A DNA stretch of 64,000 nt from Perkinsela sp. pyNocScin1. Its lineage: Eukaryota > Euglenozoa > Kinetoplastea > Prokinetoplastida > Perkinselidae. The DNA lies in the NCBI GenBank assembly GCA_964019655.1, contig CAXHTR010000006.1, positions 1 through 64,000 of the forward strand, read 5' to 3'. The notes under the pieces are model-generated. The model saw nothing but the letters and a program-made list of their open reading frames with translations, made no database searches and was not told the DNA's origin. Made by a program: the position numbers and the translations under genes. Below are positions 24,587 through 34,215 of this stretch, piece after piece (the stretch's first letter is position 1; every line of letters begins with the position of its first letter).

Positions 24587-24751
24587 CGGTACCGGCACTG
24601 AAGCGCGGGCGTGCAGCGCCAGAGAACTGGCGAGCACACAGGCTGCGTTCAAAGTCTTGGTAATACGCTTGATTCTGCAATGCATACGAGTTATCGCATG
24701 TCGCCGCGTCCTTCATCGACTAGGGAGCCAAGACATCCACTGTTATGAGTT
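24587..24751 (-). rRNA. 5.8S rRNA
   Basis: The reverse complement contains GGATGTCTTGGCTCC, then CGATGAAGGACGC, TGCGATAAC, TTGCAGAATCA and TTTGAACGC in the order expected of 5.8S rRNA, and it resembles kinetoplastid 5.8S with its GGATGACTTGGCT-type start. The 5' end is placed at 24751 by analogy with trypanosome 5.8S (AAC start); the 3' end assumes a length of about 165. Confidence 0.85.
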
Positions 24752-24852
24752 GTTCGTTCCCCACTTTCTCAGAAAATGGGTGGCGCCACCCGAAGGTGAC
24801 CCCAGTTTAAATAAACTTGTATCCTCCCCTGTTGGAGAGTCCATACTTTCGT
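24752..24852 (-). other. ITS1
   Basis: About 100 bases between the 18S 3' end and 5.8S. Contains a GGTGGCGCCACC-type palindrome that could fold as a hairpin. Confidence 0.6.
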
Positions 24853-26830
24853 AATGATCCAGCTGCAGGTTCACCTACAGCTACCTTGTTACGACTTTTG
24901 CTTCCTCTACTAGTTGAATATCGATCAACTTCGCGCGCGGCGCCGGGGTGGCAGCGCACGCTCCGTTGATCTGTATCCAACTGACATCGGTAACAACGAC
25001 GGGCGGTGTGTACAAATGGCAGGGACGTAGTCAATGCGCTTTGATGAAGCGCGTCTACTAGACATTCCTCGTTCAAGAAGAATAATTGCAAGCTTCGATC
25101 CCAAGCACGACATAGTTTTCGAAGTTTTCCCACTCCTCTCGGAGCAGGACCCGAAGGTTTCACTCATTCACTTTGTCATTGTAGTGCGCGTGTCGCCCAG
25201 GACATTTAGGAGCATCACGGACCTGCTGTTGCCCAAAATGCCACCATGCTAAGGCGCATGGAATGCCGCGAAGAAGGACGCGCCATTTTTCGAGCGTGCC
25301 TCCGAAGAAACAGCCCCAAAGATAATGACGGACCTAGTAAGCGGATTGGGTCTCGTCCGTTAAAGGAATCAACCAAACAAATCACTTCACCGACCAAAAG
25401 CGGCCATGCACCACCGTCAAACGAATCAAGAAAGAGCTATCAATCTGTCAATCATTCCGTTGTCCTGTCCTGGTAAGGTTTCCCGTGTTGAGTCAAATTA
25501 AACCGCACACTCCACGTCTGGTGGTGCCATTCCGTCAATTTCTTTAAGTTTCAGCCTTGCGAACGTACTTCCCCATGAGACCATAGCCTCAGCTTTCGCG
25601 TTGAAGGGGAGCAGTGCCGAAAAGATCCCATCGGAGTAAAATACTGTCCGATCCATGGGCGTCATCGTTTGCAGTGGTGGACTACAATGGTATCTAATCA
25701 TCTTCGATCTCCACACTTTAGTTCTTGATTGATGAAGGTATACTTGAAAACTGCCTTCGCTTGAGTTCGTCCCCGGGCGGTCTAAGAATTTCACCTCTCA
25801 CGCCCGAATACGGTTTTCCCCGACAACCCCCGTTAATCCCGTGTCCCTGCAATCTGCTCCGAAGAACAAAAATAACAGGGGCGAGTTACCCAACGAGGTA
25901 GTAAAACCAACAAAAGCACGCCCAGCTGGTCGATGCTCTGTCATTCCATGCTTTGTCATGCGGCCGAACGGCTGCCTTGAACACGCTGTTTTATTCACGG
26001 TGAGAACGACGGACGGTTCAAAGAGTGTGTCGCACTCGAATCCCTTGCGGGTGCCGCGTACCAGTGAAGGCACGCGGCGGAACGCGGCTCCGTCTGTGAC
26101 GGGGCGCGCAAGAGCGAGCACGAGTGTGCAGGCATCCGCGCGCCCCGAGTCCAACTACGAACCCTTTAACAGCAGCAACATTAATATACGCTATTGGAGC
26201 TGGAATTACCGCGGGTGCTGGCACCAGACTTGTCCTCCAATCGTTACTCGTTGGTGGGTTTACGTACCACACATTGCAACTCCCGATTTAAAAAAACGGG
26301 ATCGCTATTTTTCTTCGCTGCCTCGCCGATTTGGCATTGGGCAATTTACGCGCCTGCTGCCCTCCGTAGAAGTGGTAGCTATCTCTCAGGCTCCCTCTCC
26401 GGAATCGAACCCTAATTCCCCGTACCCGTTATCGCCATGGTAGTCCAATACAGTACCATCAGAGCTGATAGGGCAGAGACTTGTCGGGACACGCGCGCCG
26501 AAGCGCGCTTTCGCTGAATGGTCTGATTCATCGCTCTCCGACTCTGCCGCGCGAGCGGCGCTGGTCTTCGTAGCAACCATCCGCACAGACGCTCCGCGCA
26601 CGCGGGTTTAGCCGAGTGCGCTTCGGTGGAGCAGCCTGCGTGTCGTACATGTATTAGCTTCGCGTTTCGCGAAGTTATCCATTGGGCAGCGAGCGCTGCT
26701 ATACTCCCGGTAAATCATCTCTGATATAATGAGCCGTTCGCAGACCTCCTGTGTTAGTTAGGTTACTCTTAGGCTTGCATGGCTTAATCCTTGAAACAAG
26801 CATATGACTACTGGCAGAATCAACCAGGTT
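24853..26830 (-). rRNA. Small-subunit rRNA (18S)
   Basis: Read on the minus strand it starts AACCTGGTTGATTCTGCCAG at 26830 and ends GGTGAACCTGCAGCTGGATC, with the terminal ATT at 24853, giving about 1,978 nt. The 530-loop region reads CAGCACCCGCGGTAATTCC followed by GCTGTTAAAGGGTTCGTAG, which is the kinetoplastid form rather than the usual eukaryotic CAGCAGCCGCGG / GTTAAAAAGCTCGTAG. It is shorter than trypanosomatid SSU (about 2.2 kb). The rDNA points away from the coding region to its right. Confidence 0.95.
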
Positions 26831-27439
26831 TGTTGTCATGGAAATTTAGTCCATTTTTTTGGGTGTGTGACAGAAGTCACTCCCAGTGTAGTGGGGCGTG
26901 TGCTCACCCTCTGTAATCTTTCTAAGGTCAACGACCGATGAATTTAGTGTGTTTTCGAAATTCATAGCGTGACGGAATTCTATAAGCGCGAGAACCGCAA
27001 CGTTGTGGCTGTGCATCGCACATTATGAAGGATGGTGGGGGTGCCTACCCAGCGCGTGCTGGGGGGCTGCCGTACCTTGTCGGGTCGTCCGCATGCTCAT
27101 ACTAGCTTACATGGTTATATGCTATATATTGAAATAGGGCGACCAAACCGTATTTTTGTTATAAGAACACTAATAAACCGCGAGTTCTTGTATGCACAGC
27201 AAGGGAATTTACATGATGCTCAGTTGAGCGCGTCAGAAGGCAAAAGCTTTGAATTACACAACCTATTTCAGAAGAAAATACATTTTGAGGGTACTGTACT
27301 TTTGGTTTATCATACGTGTTCTGAGTTCAACTCCGTTTTGGGGTATTTATGGTGGTACTGATTTCGCCAGTTTTTCGGTAGCAGGGCCGAGCTCGCGGCC
27401 GGATCTCGAAAATTTCATCCAAATTTCGAAAAAAAATTT
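26831..27439 (-). promoter_or_regulatory. rDNA 5' external spacer and probable Pol I promoter region
   Basis: Sequence immediately upstream of 18S. It has no ORF of interest, is moderately GC-rich near the SSU and AT-rich around 27110-27180. By position it must hold the 5' ETS and probably the Pol I promoter, but no motif can be recognised because kinetoplastid Pol I promoters are not conserved. Confidence 0.4.
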
Positions 27440-28150
27440 TGAAGTTTTTTTGGGGTCGGAGACCCCCCGAGCCGTTCCAGCGCGTTGTACTTGTACCAGA
27501 GCGACGAGATCCACTGTCTCGAGGGTGCTATGCTGCTTTCTTAGTCAGTTCATGATGAGCCGTGGGGTAGTATTTCCGGGCTTCGCGTTTGAGGGGAAAA
27601 TATTTATCAACTCAAATTTCACAGGTTCAACTCCGGGCGACCCGATTTTCGGGAGCGGTCAGACTTGAGCTTTCATGTCATGGAGGAAGATTTCGAAGGT
27701 AAACTTGTTGTGATGAGGATATTCGGTATGAGCCGTAGTATGCAGTACCTTATACCAGCGAGTTGAAAGGCTTTTGGTTGTGTTGGTCAGGCTCCAACAC
27801 CCCTCCGAGCCATTCCAACGCGCCGTACTTCTACCGGGCACGACGAGATCCACCATCGCGAGGGTGTTATACTTCTTTCTTTATCCGTTACTGTTGGGTC
27901 CCCAAACGGGATTTCAGCGCGTCGCGTTTTACGGGAAAACATTTATCAACTTATTTTCCGCGAGTTCAACTCCAGGCAGCCTGATTTTCGGGATTGGTCA
28001 GACTCAAGAGCTTATTCACTTAAGCAGGGCTGGACTTTTGAATCTCTGCTGGGCTAGTTATCATGGGCATGTCTTGGAGGAAGATTTCGAAGGTAAACTT
28101 GCTATGATGAGGATATTCAATGCACATATCGGAGCGAGTCAGTGGATGAA
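27440..28150. repeat. Two diverged tandem repeats upstream of the rDNA
   Basis: Copy 1 is about 27440-27765 and copy 2 about 27766-28150. Matching blocks, in order, are CCGAGCCnTTCCAnCGCG (27477 and 27803), a GACGAGATCCAC block, a TTTATCAACT...GTTCAACTCC block (27603 and 27941), and GGAGGAAGATTTCGAAGGTAAACTTG (27681 and 28076). Copy 2 has about 50 extra bases after its GTCAGACTCAAGAGC. A fragment GAGTTCAACTCC near 27325 may be a remnant of a third copy. Position suggests rDNA spacer enhancer-like repeats. Confidence 0.6.
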
Positions 28151-28309
28151 ATCATTTCTGTGCATCAACTGGTGAGTTTGTAGCTTTTTTTGATGTAAGT
28201 TTGGGATGCATCGAATAGGGAAGCATCCAAAACCCTGTCTCAACAAATCACAGCGTGCGAAACCCGATTCGCAGAAGACTGTTTCTCCCCTTCAGCATTC
28301 GCAGGCTAA

Positions 28310-28621
28310 ATGCGGCTCATTACAACCCCCTCCCACCTTACTCTGAGCGAACTTGTTCTTTTGCAAGTGCTGATCGGGCTTTCAAACTTCATGCACTCCA
28401 AGCAAACCCAAGGGTGGCCATACCGAATTCTGAAGGTGGGACTGGAAAGTGACTGTGATCCGCACAAAGTCATCCTGGAGATCAAAGACCATATTGCTAC
28501 ACTCATTAAAGACTGTATTGATCGTTTTTCAGCGAAGGAGCTTAAATTTGAAGAAAGGATCGTAGACCCGTTCCATGCCGATGTACACGCCAATCCCCAT
28601 ACATCTGGCAGGAGGAGGTAA
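28310..28621 (+). CDS. Small protein, possibly MOZART1-like (weak)
   Basis: 103 codons starting with ATG, preceded by a strong trans-splice acceptor pattern: a pyrimidine run GTTTCTCCCCTTCAG ending with AG at 28294-28295, 15 bases before the ATG. This is the main reason to think it is real. Residues 12-60 are alpha-helical in character, with the segment LESDCDPHKVILEIKD resembling the helix-turn-helix core of MOZART1 proteins (gamma-tubulin complex recruiters), which have a similar length. The resemblance is weak. It could equally be an unrelated short protein or chance. The C-terminal 20 residues are basic and look disordered. Confidence 0.35.
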   Translation: MRLITTPSHLTLSELVLLQVLIGLSNFMHSKQTQGWPYRILKVGLESDCDPHKVILEIKDHIATLIKDCIDRFSAKELKFEERIVDPFHADVHANPHTSGRRR

Positions 28622-28692
28622 ACAGGAGGAGCTTATAAACCTGCAAAATAGCGAAGAAAAACAACGTTACTGTTCGGCAGATTTACCAAGAG

Positions 28693-28941
28693 ATGGCTAA
28701 AAGAAACCTGAGCGTGACTTTGCCTTTAGTCACTTCATATTTGTGTGAAGCCGGATTTTTGCTTCTGTGTGAAAAAAAGCTTCGCTATCGTCTGGGGGAG
28801 CGAGATTGTTCTTGCGGCTTTCCAAGGCTTCATCGATATTTCAAATGTGACGAGGCCAAAGCGGGACCGATGAGCGGACGATGCCGCCAAAACATAGCGC
28901 ATAGGCAGTACAGTACACAGGAGGGAAAAATTGATCTCTGA
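28693..28941 (+). CDS. Short ORF of doubtful status
   Basis: 82 codons with an ATG 71 bases after the stop of the previous ORF and a TGTTCGGCAG stretch before it that could act as a splice acceptor. It has four Cys, three of them in a CSC...C arrangement, but no known motif. Length and lack of similarity make it likely to be spurious. Confidence 0.15.
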   Translation: MAKRNLSVTLPLVTSYLCEAGFLLLCEKKLRYRLGERDCSCGFPRLHRYFKCDEAKAGPMSGRCRQNIAHRQYSTQEGKIDL

Positions 28942-29407
28942 AACTTTTTTAGAAGCTCTTCAGGTGCTCGATATTTTTTTTCAACTTAATTATGAGCAAA
29001 CGGTTATATCTTCATGCCTCCGGTCAAGAGTCAGCCACCTTTTCCCGAGGGGTGAGGGAGGTTGGCATAGATGCTCGGTCATGGTGAGAATTTTATTCGG
29101 ACAGAAACTTTACCTCGATAGAACACACTGCGCTGTGCAATGCTGACCTCAGGTCACTGAACGCACTTGTGTCCCTACACACATGCATGTATTTGGCCAT
29201 TCCAGACTAGATGGCCTTGGGGGATTTTTTTGCATTGCGAGGTGTCCGTAGCCGCTTGGCCTTGGGAACCTCTGTTTATATGGATAGTCAGTACCTGATC
29301 GAGCAATCAGCGTGCATTGAACATTTTCAAAAATCTAGCATCTATATTCTATGCTACGAGGCGCTGTACACAACATGAAAGACGAAATCAGTGTATACTT
29401 TTCTCAT
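28942..29407. other. Intergenic region
   Basis: No ORF worth listing. GGCCTTGGG occurs twice in direct orientation (about 29212 and 29259), each in a wider TTGG-rich context. It forms the 3' flank of the minus-strand LRR gene and so should contain its polyadenylation site. Confidence 0.4.
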
Positions 29408-30832
29408 TTACCACCAAATCGGCTTGCGCTGGACTTCGGTGCCATTGTCGTAGAAGATCTTCTTTGACTTCGCGACCTGTCCGTTAGCCATCTTACAGAC
29501 CTGAATGGCATTTCCGCACAGGTTGATAAACTGGAATTCAGAGGCTTGATTCAGCTTTCCAAACTTCACAGTGTCTTGCGTTATCTCATTATCTGATGCG
29601 TCAAAGCGTTTTACGTTCACCCATCCCTGACTTCTCTCAGTTCGAATAGAAGTAAATTTGTTTTCCTGAAGTGAGATTATAGCGGGAATGTGTACTCCAA
29701 AGTAGATTTCACCGTCCAGATGGTTCTCGGATACATCGAAATATCCCAGCGACGATGGCAACCGCGATAGATCAATTGACCCTATAAAATTATTGCGCTG
29801 CAGCTCGATAAGCTGGATGTTCTCGTGTATATTTTCGATTTGCAGGCTTCCTGAGATTTTATTTTTGCCCAAACGGACATTCGTAAGGGATGATGGGATA
29901 GCACTGACATCAAGAGAGCCCTCAAGAGCATTCTCAGAAGCATCAAGATCTTTGACTCCTCCAATGCTCTTCCAATCGACCAAGGTGAATAGATTCTTTT
30001 CGCATGACAGTCCTGGCCATGCCCCTGGAGGAAAATCGCCGGTGTAGCGTAGCACACCTGAAAAACGATTGCGCTGAATCCCAAATTCTTTGCTATACAG
30101 AGAGATGCTTCGATACGACGGCTCAAAGCCAATCAGGGGGATTGGGCCTGAAAAGAGGTTTTCATGCAGATCAATTCGGCCTATTCCCGAAGGTAACTGG
30201 GAGACGTCGACTGTCCCCTCCAGCGCATTGGCACTCAAACTGATCTGTTTGATATTGCATGGTAAGCGAGTAAAGTCTATTGTCCCTGTAAATTTGTTGC
30301 TATCGGCAAGAAATTCTTCCATGGCCGTAGGCAACCTCGTTAAGTCGAGCGTTCCTGTGCAACTGTTATGATTAATATGGCACACTTTGAGGCTCACAGG
30401 GAGCCCTGACACATCAATTGTCCCCTGCAGTCCATTGCAACTCATTACAAACGTTCTGAGGCCCTGGGGGAGCTTTCCTGTTTCAATAGTTCCGAAGACC
30501 CTTCCAGTGTAACCACCTCCAATTTACACCTCCAACGCTTCACGTGGTATATGGAGTGCATCAAAATTAGCGATGCTTATGACTTTCAGACTGAGCTTCC
30601 TTACTGTGTTTGGAATCCACTGCATATCTAGGGACCCATCACAGCGCTTTGTAGTGCGCTTTGTAAAAAGTACTTTTATATGGGTCCAGGCTATCTCCGT
30701 GACATTCCCGTCTGCATCACGCACAACGCCTGGCCACTCACTGATATCAATATAATTTCCTTTTTTATCTTGCAAACCATTTTTAACATTCGAAACAAGA
30801 AGCTCCATCATCGCTTGCTCGGAAAGTGACAT
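29408..30832 (-). pseudogene. Leucine-rich-repeat protein gene interrupted by an in-frame TAA
   Basis: Two ORFs, 30832-30524 (102 codons) and 30445-29408 (345 codons), lie in the same frame. The sequence between them (30523-30446) also reads as LRR-type protein in that frame, so a single TAA at 30526-30524 splits a protein of about 474 residues. The N-terminal part has a GSLDMQWIPNTVRKLSL repeat. The rest holds about 12 repeats of about 23 residues with an LPxxLxxxdLsxNxlxGsI pattern, ending NGTEVQRKPIWW. No signal peptide or membrane segment is seen. An acceptor-like TTTGCTTCTGCCCCGATAG lies upstream of the first ATG, suggesting it is or was expressed. It could be a recent pseudogene, a read-through gene, or a sequencing error. 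It sits next to the satellite/rDNA region, where variable gene families often degrade. Confidence 0.75.
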
Positions 30833-31581
30833 AGTCTAGTCTTCCGAACGATTCACTATCGGGGCAGAAGCAAAGTATGACCATTTTTAGGACACGTTGG
30901 TAAAACAGCACGAATCATAATGAGAATTTCTTATTGAATTATGAATACATTACGCTTCATCGTTAATAGGCCATTTCACGACCCGATTGGGGAATGTCGT
31001 GCAACAGCGAACAGCGTTATTGGCTTTTGGTCTTCAGGATGATTATCGAGGCTTTATCTTCCTTTTACCAAAAAGAAGTTTCCCTTCGCCAAGATTTAAT
31101 TAATTTCTGATTATGATGTATCATGTACACGGACAAGGAGCCATATTCTTCGAGAGGCGAATGCCCACACGGTATACAAATCTAAATCTACCACTCTTCA
31201 AGATTAAATCATCGGAATTGCATTTACTTGAGCATGGAAATTTCTGAGGCATGAGGATGTGCTTCGTACACATTCTATTTATGTTAGGGCACGTGTTAAC
31301 TCGGAATTTTAATCATACTATAAAAGCCTTGATTTACCAAGTATACGTCTTCTTACAAAAGCTATATTGTATAGTGAACACTTGTCAGCTCTGGTGATAG
31401 CATGCATCAGTGTTATCCTGAATTATCAAAGCGCAGATTTCTACTGAGGTAGCTTATGAGTTATTTTCCTACTAGTGAAAAATAGGCCTGTAGCATGGAA
31501 AGGCTACACATCATTCAACAGATACTAAACTACATGGCAGGACAGAATCAGTGGATCTAATTTATACTTTTATCAATTTAA
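30833..31581. promoter_or_regulatory. Divergent strand-switch region
   Basis: About 750 bases of AT-rich DNA between the minus-strand LRR gene and the first + strand gene. In kinetoplastids such divergent regions normally hold Pol II initiation sites for polycistronic units; that role is inferred from position. No tRNA gene or clear repeat is seen. The largest gap inside the coding half of the window. Confidence 0.4.
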
Positions 31582-32106
31582 ATGACCAACTCTGGCAGAA
31601 AAGTAAAATGGAACGAGAATAACCTCGAACAAAACCGCAATTATTTCTCTTCACACCCTGTTTTATATGAAATTGACGAGCCCAAAACTCCATTTGTGCA
31701 TGCGATAGACTTAGATGAAACTGATTCCTGTGCTCAGAATATCAGCAGTAGCTCAGCTAGTTCGCCTCACATTGTTCTGAGCGATGCTCAAGAGTATGAA
31801 TCACCCTCTGAAAACAGGCCACATCAATCACCAGCATCTCCTTTAGATGACTCCATGAGTAGCAATGATAGTGATAGCTGGAGAAGTGAGGATGCTTGGC
31901 TTGCTCAGCAGGCAAAAGCCGAAGCCATACTGAAATATCAAAGTGACTTCTCCATGCGCACCCACTCTCAAGTTTCTAAAGAAGACTCCGAAAATCAAGG
32001 ATCGACTGAATACAGGAAAAAGGTATTCGAATCTATGCGCGCAAAGTTGCGGCGCGAAGAGAAGGAGAGTCTTGCTCGGGGATCGAATCAAAACTTGGAT
32101 GTTTAA
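31582..32106 (+). CDS. Protein phosphatase inhibitor 2 (IPP-2) family
   Basis: 174 residues, acidic and Ser-rich in the middle, largely disordered, as in IPP-2 (Glc8 in yeast), a regulator that binds protein phosphatase 1. Three family blocks are visible in order: KVKWNENN at residues 7-14 (like KSQKWDEMN), IDEPKTPF at 31-38 (the hallmark IDEPxTPY), and a C-terminal basic helix, YRKKVFESMRAKLRREE, at about 143-159, like the RKLHYNE region. The start is the first ATG, 5 bases after a TATCAATTT stretch. First + strand gene of the long run. Assignment rests on short motifs but their order is convincing. Confidence 0.8.
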   Translation: MTNSGRKVKWNENNLEQNRNYFSSHPVLYEIDEPKTPFVHAIDLDETDSCAQNISSSSASSPHIVLSDAQEYESPSENRPHQSPASPLDDSMSSNDSDSWRSEDAWLAQQAKAEAILKYQSDFSMRTHSQVSKEDSENQGSTEYRKKVFESMRAKLRREEKESLARGSNQNLDV

Positions 32107-32177
32107 TTTTGATATGGGAATGCGTAATTTGAGCGCTATTTCCGTTCTCATCTCGGAAGAATGAAATATATTATACA

Positions 32178-34136
32178 ATGAGGAAATGTCCGCTCATATT
32201 CATAAGAGCGAAAGGTAATGGAACAGGCCTGAAGGATGATCCATCGGGAATTAGTGAGCGCTTCGAGAATTTCAGGCGAGAAACGAATCAGCGCATCGAG
32301 AATATTCGTGGCTCCTTTCGTCACGGAGGAGAAAAAAAGCCAGATAGAAGCATGGAATATGTGCCCTTTCAGAAAGAAAAGTGGCACACGCTATCTCATC
32401 CGCTTAAGTCAGAATCTGTCAGTTTGAGAAGCATACCTATCGATGATTCAAAACTATCGCAGGGCGAACAAGACCATGATAGCGCCGGAAATGATGGTGA
32501 AAAGAGGGTTCACACTCGCCCAAAGCCCTCAAATCAAAGCAAAGTCGCTGAGTCACCATGGAAACTTCAGTCATTTGCCCGAAAAGCGCAAACGCAAGAC
32601 CTTTGTGAGGATATCCTTTGGGATAATGTCATTTTGAAGAACCCATTCTCGAAAGTCGCCAATCATCTGAAAACCCTGCGAAATGAGAAATTCTTCCGAA
32701 TGAAAAAGAAGAAAATCGTGTTTCATGGCTACAAAATTATCATGGATCTCGCGAAAAATCAAAAAATTTACCCAAATCTGGTCATTCACCGTAAGTTTTC
32801 TCATTCGGGTAGTCATCGGCACGACAAGATGAGAGAGGCCCTCAAAAAGGAGATTCAGCAACACAGTAAGGAAGCATTTTTTGTACAGGCGACAAAATCG
32901 GTAATGGAGGAGATAGACAGTGGAAATGATGGGTTTATTGCTGAGTATAGCATGCCAGAATATTCACCGAAAGAGCTTTTGTTTGCCTCACCAAATCAGT
33001 TCAAGAGTATACTCGTTCTGGACAACGTCACAGATGGGGGAAGTCTAGGTACTTTCATGAGAACTGCTGTATCTTTCGGATATGAATTGGTCATTTTGGT
33101 GAATAACTGCATAGATGCGTTTGACCCAAGTGTTTTGCGGGCTGCAAGAGGGGCCCATTTTCAACAAAGCACGAACTTCGTCGTACTCTCAGACGCTAAC
33201 GGGGATGACGAGACAGAACTGCTTAATCGCACTCTAGAGCACCATAATGCATTGCCCTTCATTTATAGTCCCAAACAAACACTTGATGAGAATATCGAGT
33301 GTATATCGCTTGAGGATGCGCAGCAGAGCATTGTTGATCATACCCGTAGAATCGCGAGCCGAGCTCCTGAAAAATCGATGCAGAATGATGAAACAGTATT
33401 CAAAAGCCGATTCCATCGCGTTGGAAGAGCAATATTTGCATCCGAGGACAAAACATGCTCTTTTGTTCCAAAACTTGCAAACAGGCTTCGTACAACTCCC
33501 CGTCGTTTGTATATTGGCAGTCAGAACGCAGAGGCTTCGGCAGAGAAATCTGTCCACGATCCACAAGCCAAGTTGCTTGAGAACCCTCGGGACAAGCCAA
33601 CGTTAGCATTTTGCTATGACCCCATCGAAACTGCCCTGCCGATCATCCTATATTCGATGCAGTCGGATGATATATGCAGTGTTCCAGGTCAAAGTGATGA
33701 AGCAGAAAATGCTATCAATGACCAAAACACTTATACTCAGTACAAGGTTGATATTCGGGACAATATCGTAGGAGAAGAGAATCTACGCGGTCATTTCAAT
33801 GAGATTTCTAAATCTCGATACGAAAACCGCATGCTGCGGTACCAAATGACGGACGAGGAGAGATGGGAATCCTTCGAAATGCAGAAAATCAAAGAAGGGC
33901 ATAAAAACTTCAGAAGATTTATGACGGATATCTTTGATGATCACACGCCACGGATTATGGAAGGTGCTGACCCGTACCCAACTGATGCAGCTACATCAGA
34001 AGCAGGCCAAAAGAGTAGTATTTACCCAGATTTGTTCCAAGATAAGCAGAAGCTCATGAAGCCATCTCGAGATTCCATCCGACAGCATGCACAGCATCAA
34101 GACCAGCGTATTCTTCCATCAAAGTATCGTAGATAG
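32178..34136 (+). CDS. SpoU/TrmH-type (SPOUT) RNA 2'-O-methyltransferase-like protein, probably inactive
   Basis: 652 residues. Residues 1-145 are charged and unassigned. Residues about 150-270 match the SpoU substrate-binding domain (NPFSKVANHLKTLRNEKFFR, then a VIHRK strand). From about 275 the SPOUT core begins with LVLDNVTDGGSLGTFMRTAVSFG; the motif 1 Arg is kept but the usual Asn (PGNLG) is Ser. Motif 2 reads YIGSQNAEASAE (normally GsEg.G) and motif 3 reads CYDPIETALPIILYSM without SLN, so AdoMet binding and catalysis are doubtful. Residues after about 505 are a charged tail. Kinetoplastid mitochondrial ribosome assembly uses SPOUT-family proteins, and such a role fits, but no clear targeting signal is seen. 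Ends 79 bases before the SAMHD1-like gene. Confidence 0.75.
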   Translation: MRKCPLIFIRAKGNGTGLKDDPSGISERFENFRRETNQRIENIRGSFRHGGEKKPDRSMEYVPFQKEKWHTLSHPLKSESVSLRSIPIDDSKLSQGEQDHDSAGNDGEKRVHTRPKPSNQSKVAESPWKLQSFARKAQTQDLCEDILWDNVILKNPFSKVANHLKTLRNEKFFRMKKKKIVFHGYKIIMDLAKNQKIYPNLVIHRKFSHSGSHRHDKMREALKKEIQQHSKEAFFVQATKSVMEEIDSGNDGFIAEYSMPEYSPKELLFASPNQFKSILVLDNVTDGGSLGTFMRTAVSFGYELVILVNNCIDAFDPSVLRAARGAHFQQSTNFVVLSDANGDDETELLNRTLEHHNALPFIYSPKQTLDENIECISLEDAQQSIVDHTRRIASRAPEKSMQNDETVFKSRFHRVGRAIFASEDKTCSFVPKLANRLRTTPRRLYIGSQNAEASAEKSVHDPQAKLLENPRDKPTLAFCYDPIETALPIILYSMQSDDICSVPGQSDEAENAINDQNTYTQYKVDIRDNIVGEENLRGHFNEISKSRYENRMLRYQMTDEERWESFEMQKIKEGHKNFRRFMTDIFDDHTPRIMEGADPYPTDAATSEAGQKSSIYPDLFQDKQKLMKPSRDSIRQHAQHQDQRILPSKYRR

Positions 34137-34215
34137 CTACAGCTGTTAAATCAAACGGAGTGAGGTTTCTTACGTAATATTAACATCACAAACCTCTATA
34201 TTTCCTAAAAACTCG

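Noticed and set aside
20652-26601. Many ORFs of 60-200 codons across the rDNA, including a 152-codon one at its 3' flank
   Set aside because: They lie within or at the edge of structural rRNA genes; no protein-like features.
29408-30832. Reassignment of TAA as a sense codon, as in Blastocrithidia
   Set aside because: All other genes here end with ordinary stops, including TAA, and none has internal in-frame stops.
1-31581. Spliced-leader RNA or 5S rRNA genes in the satellite or spacers
   Set aside because: No stretch resembling the kinetoplastid SL exon end (CAGTTTCTGTAC...) or 5S rRNA was found by eye; a diverged form could be missed.
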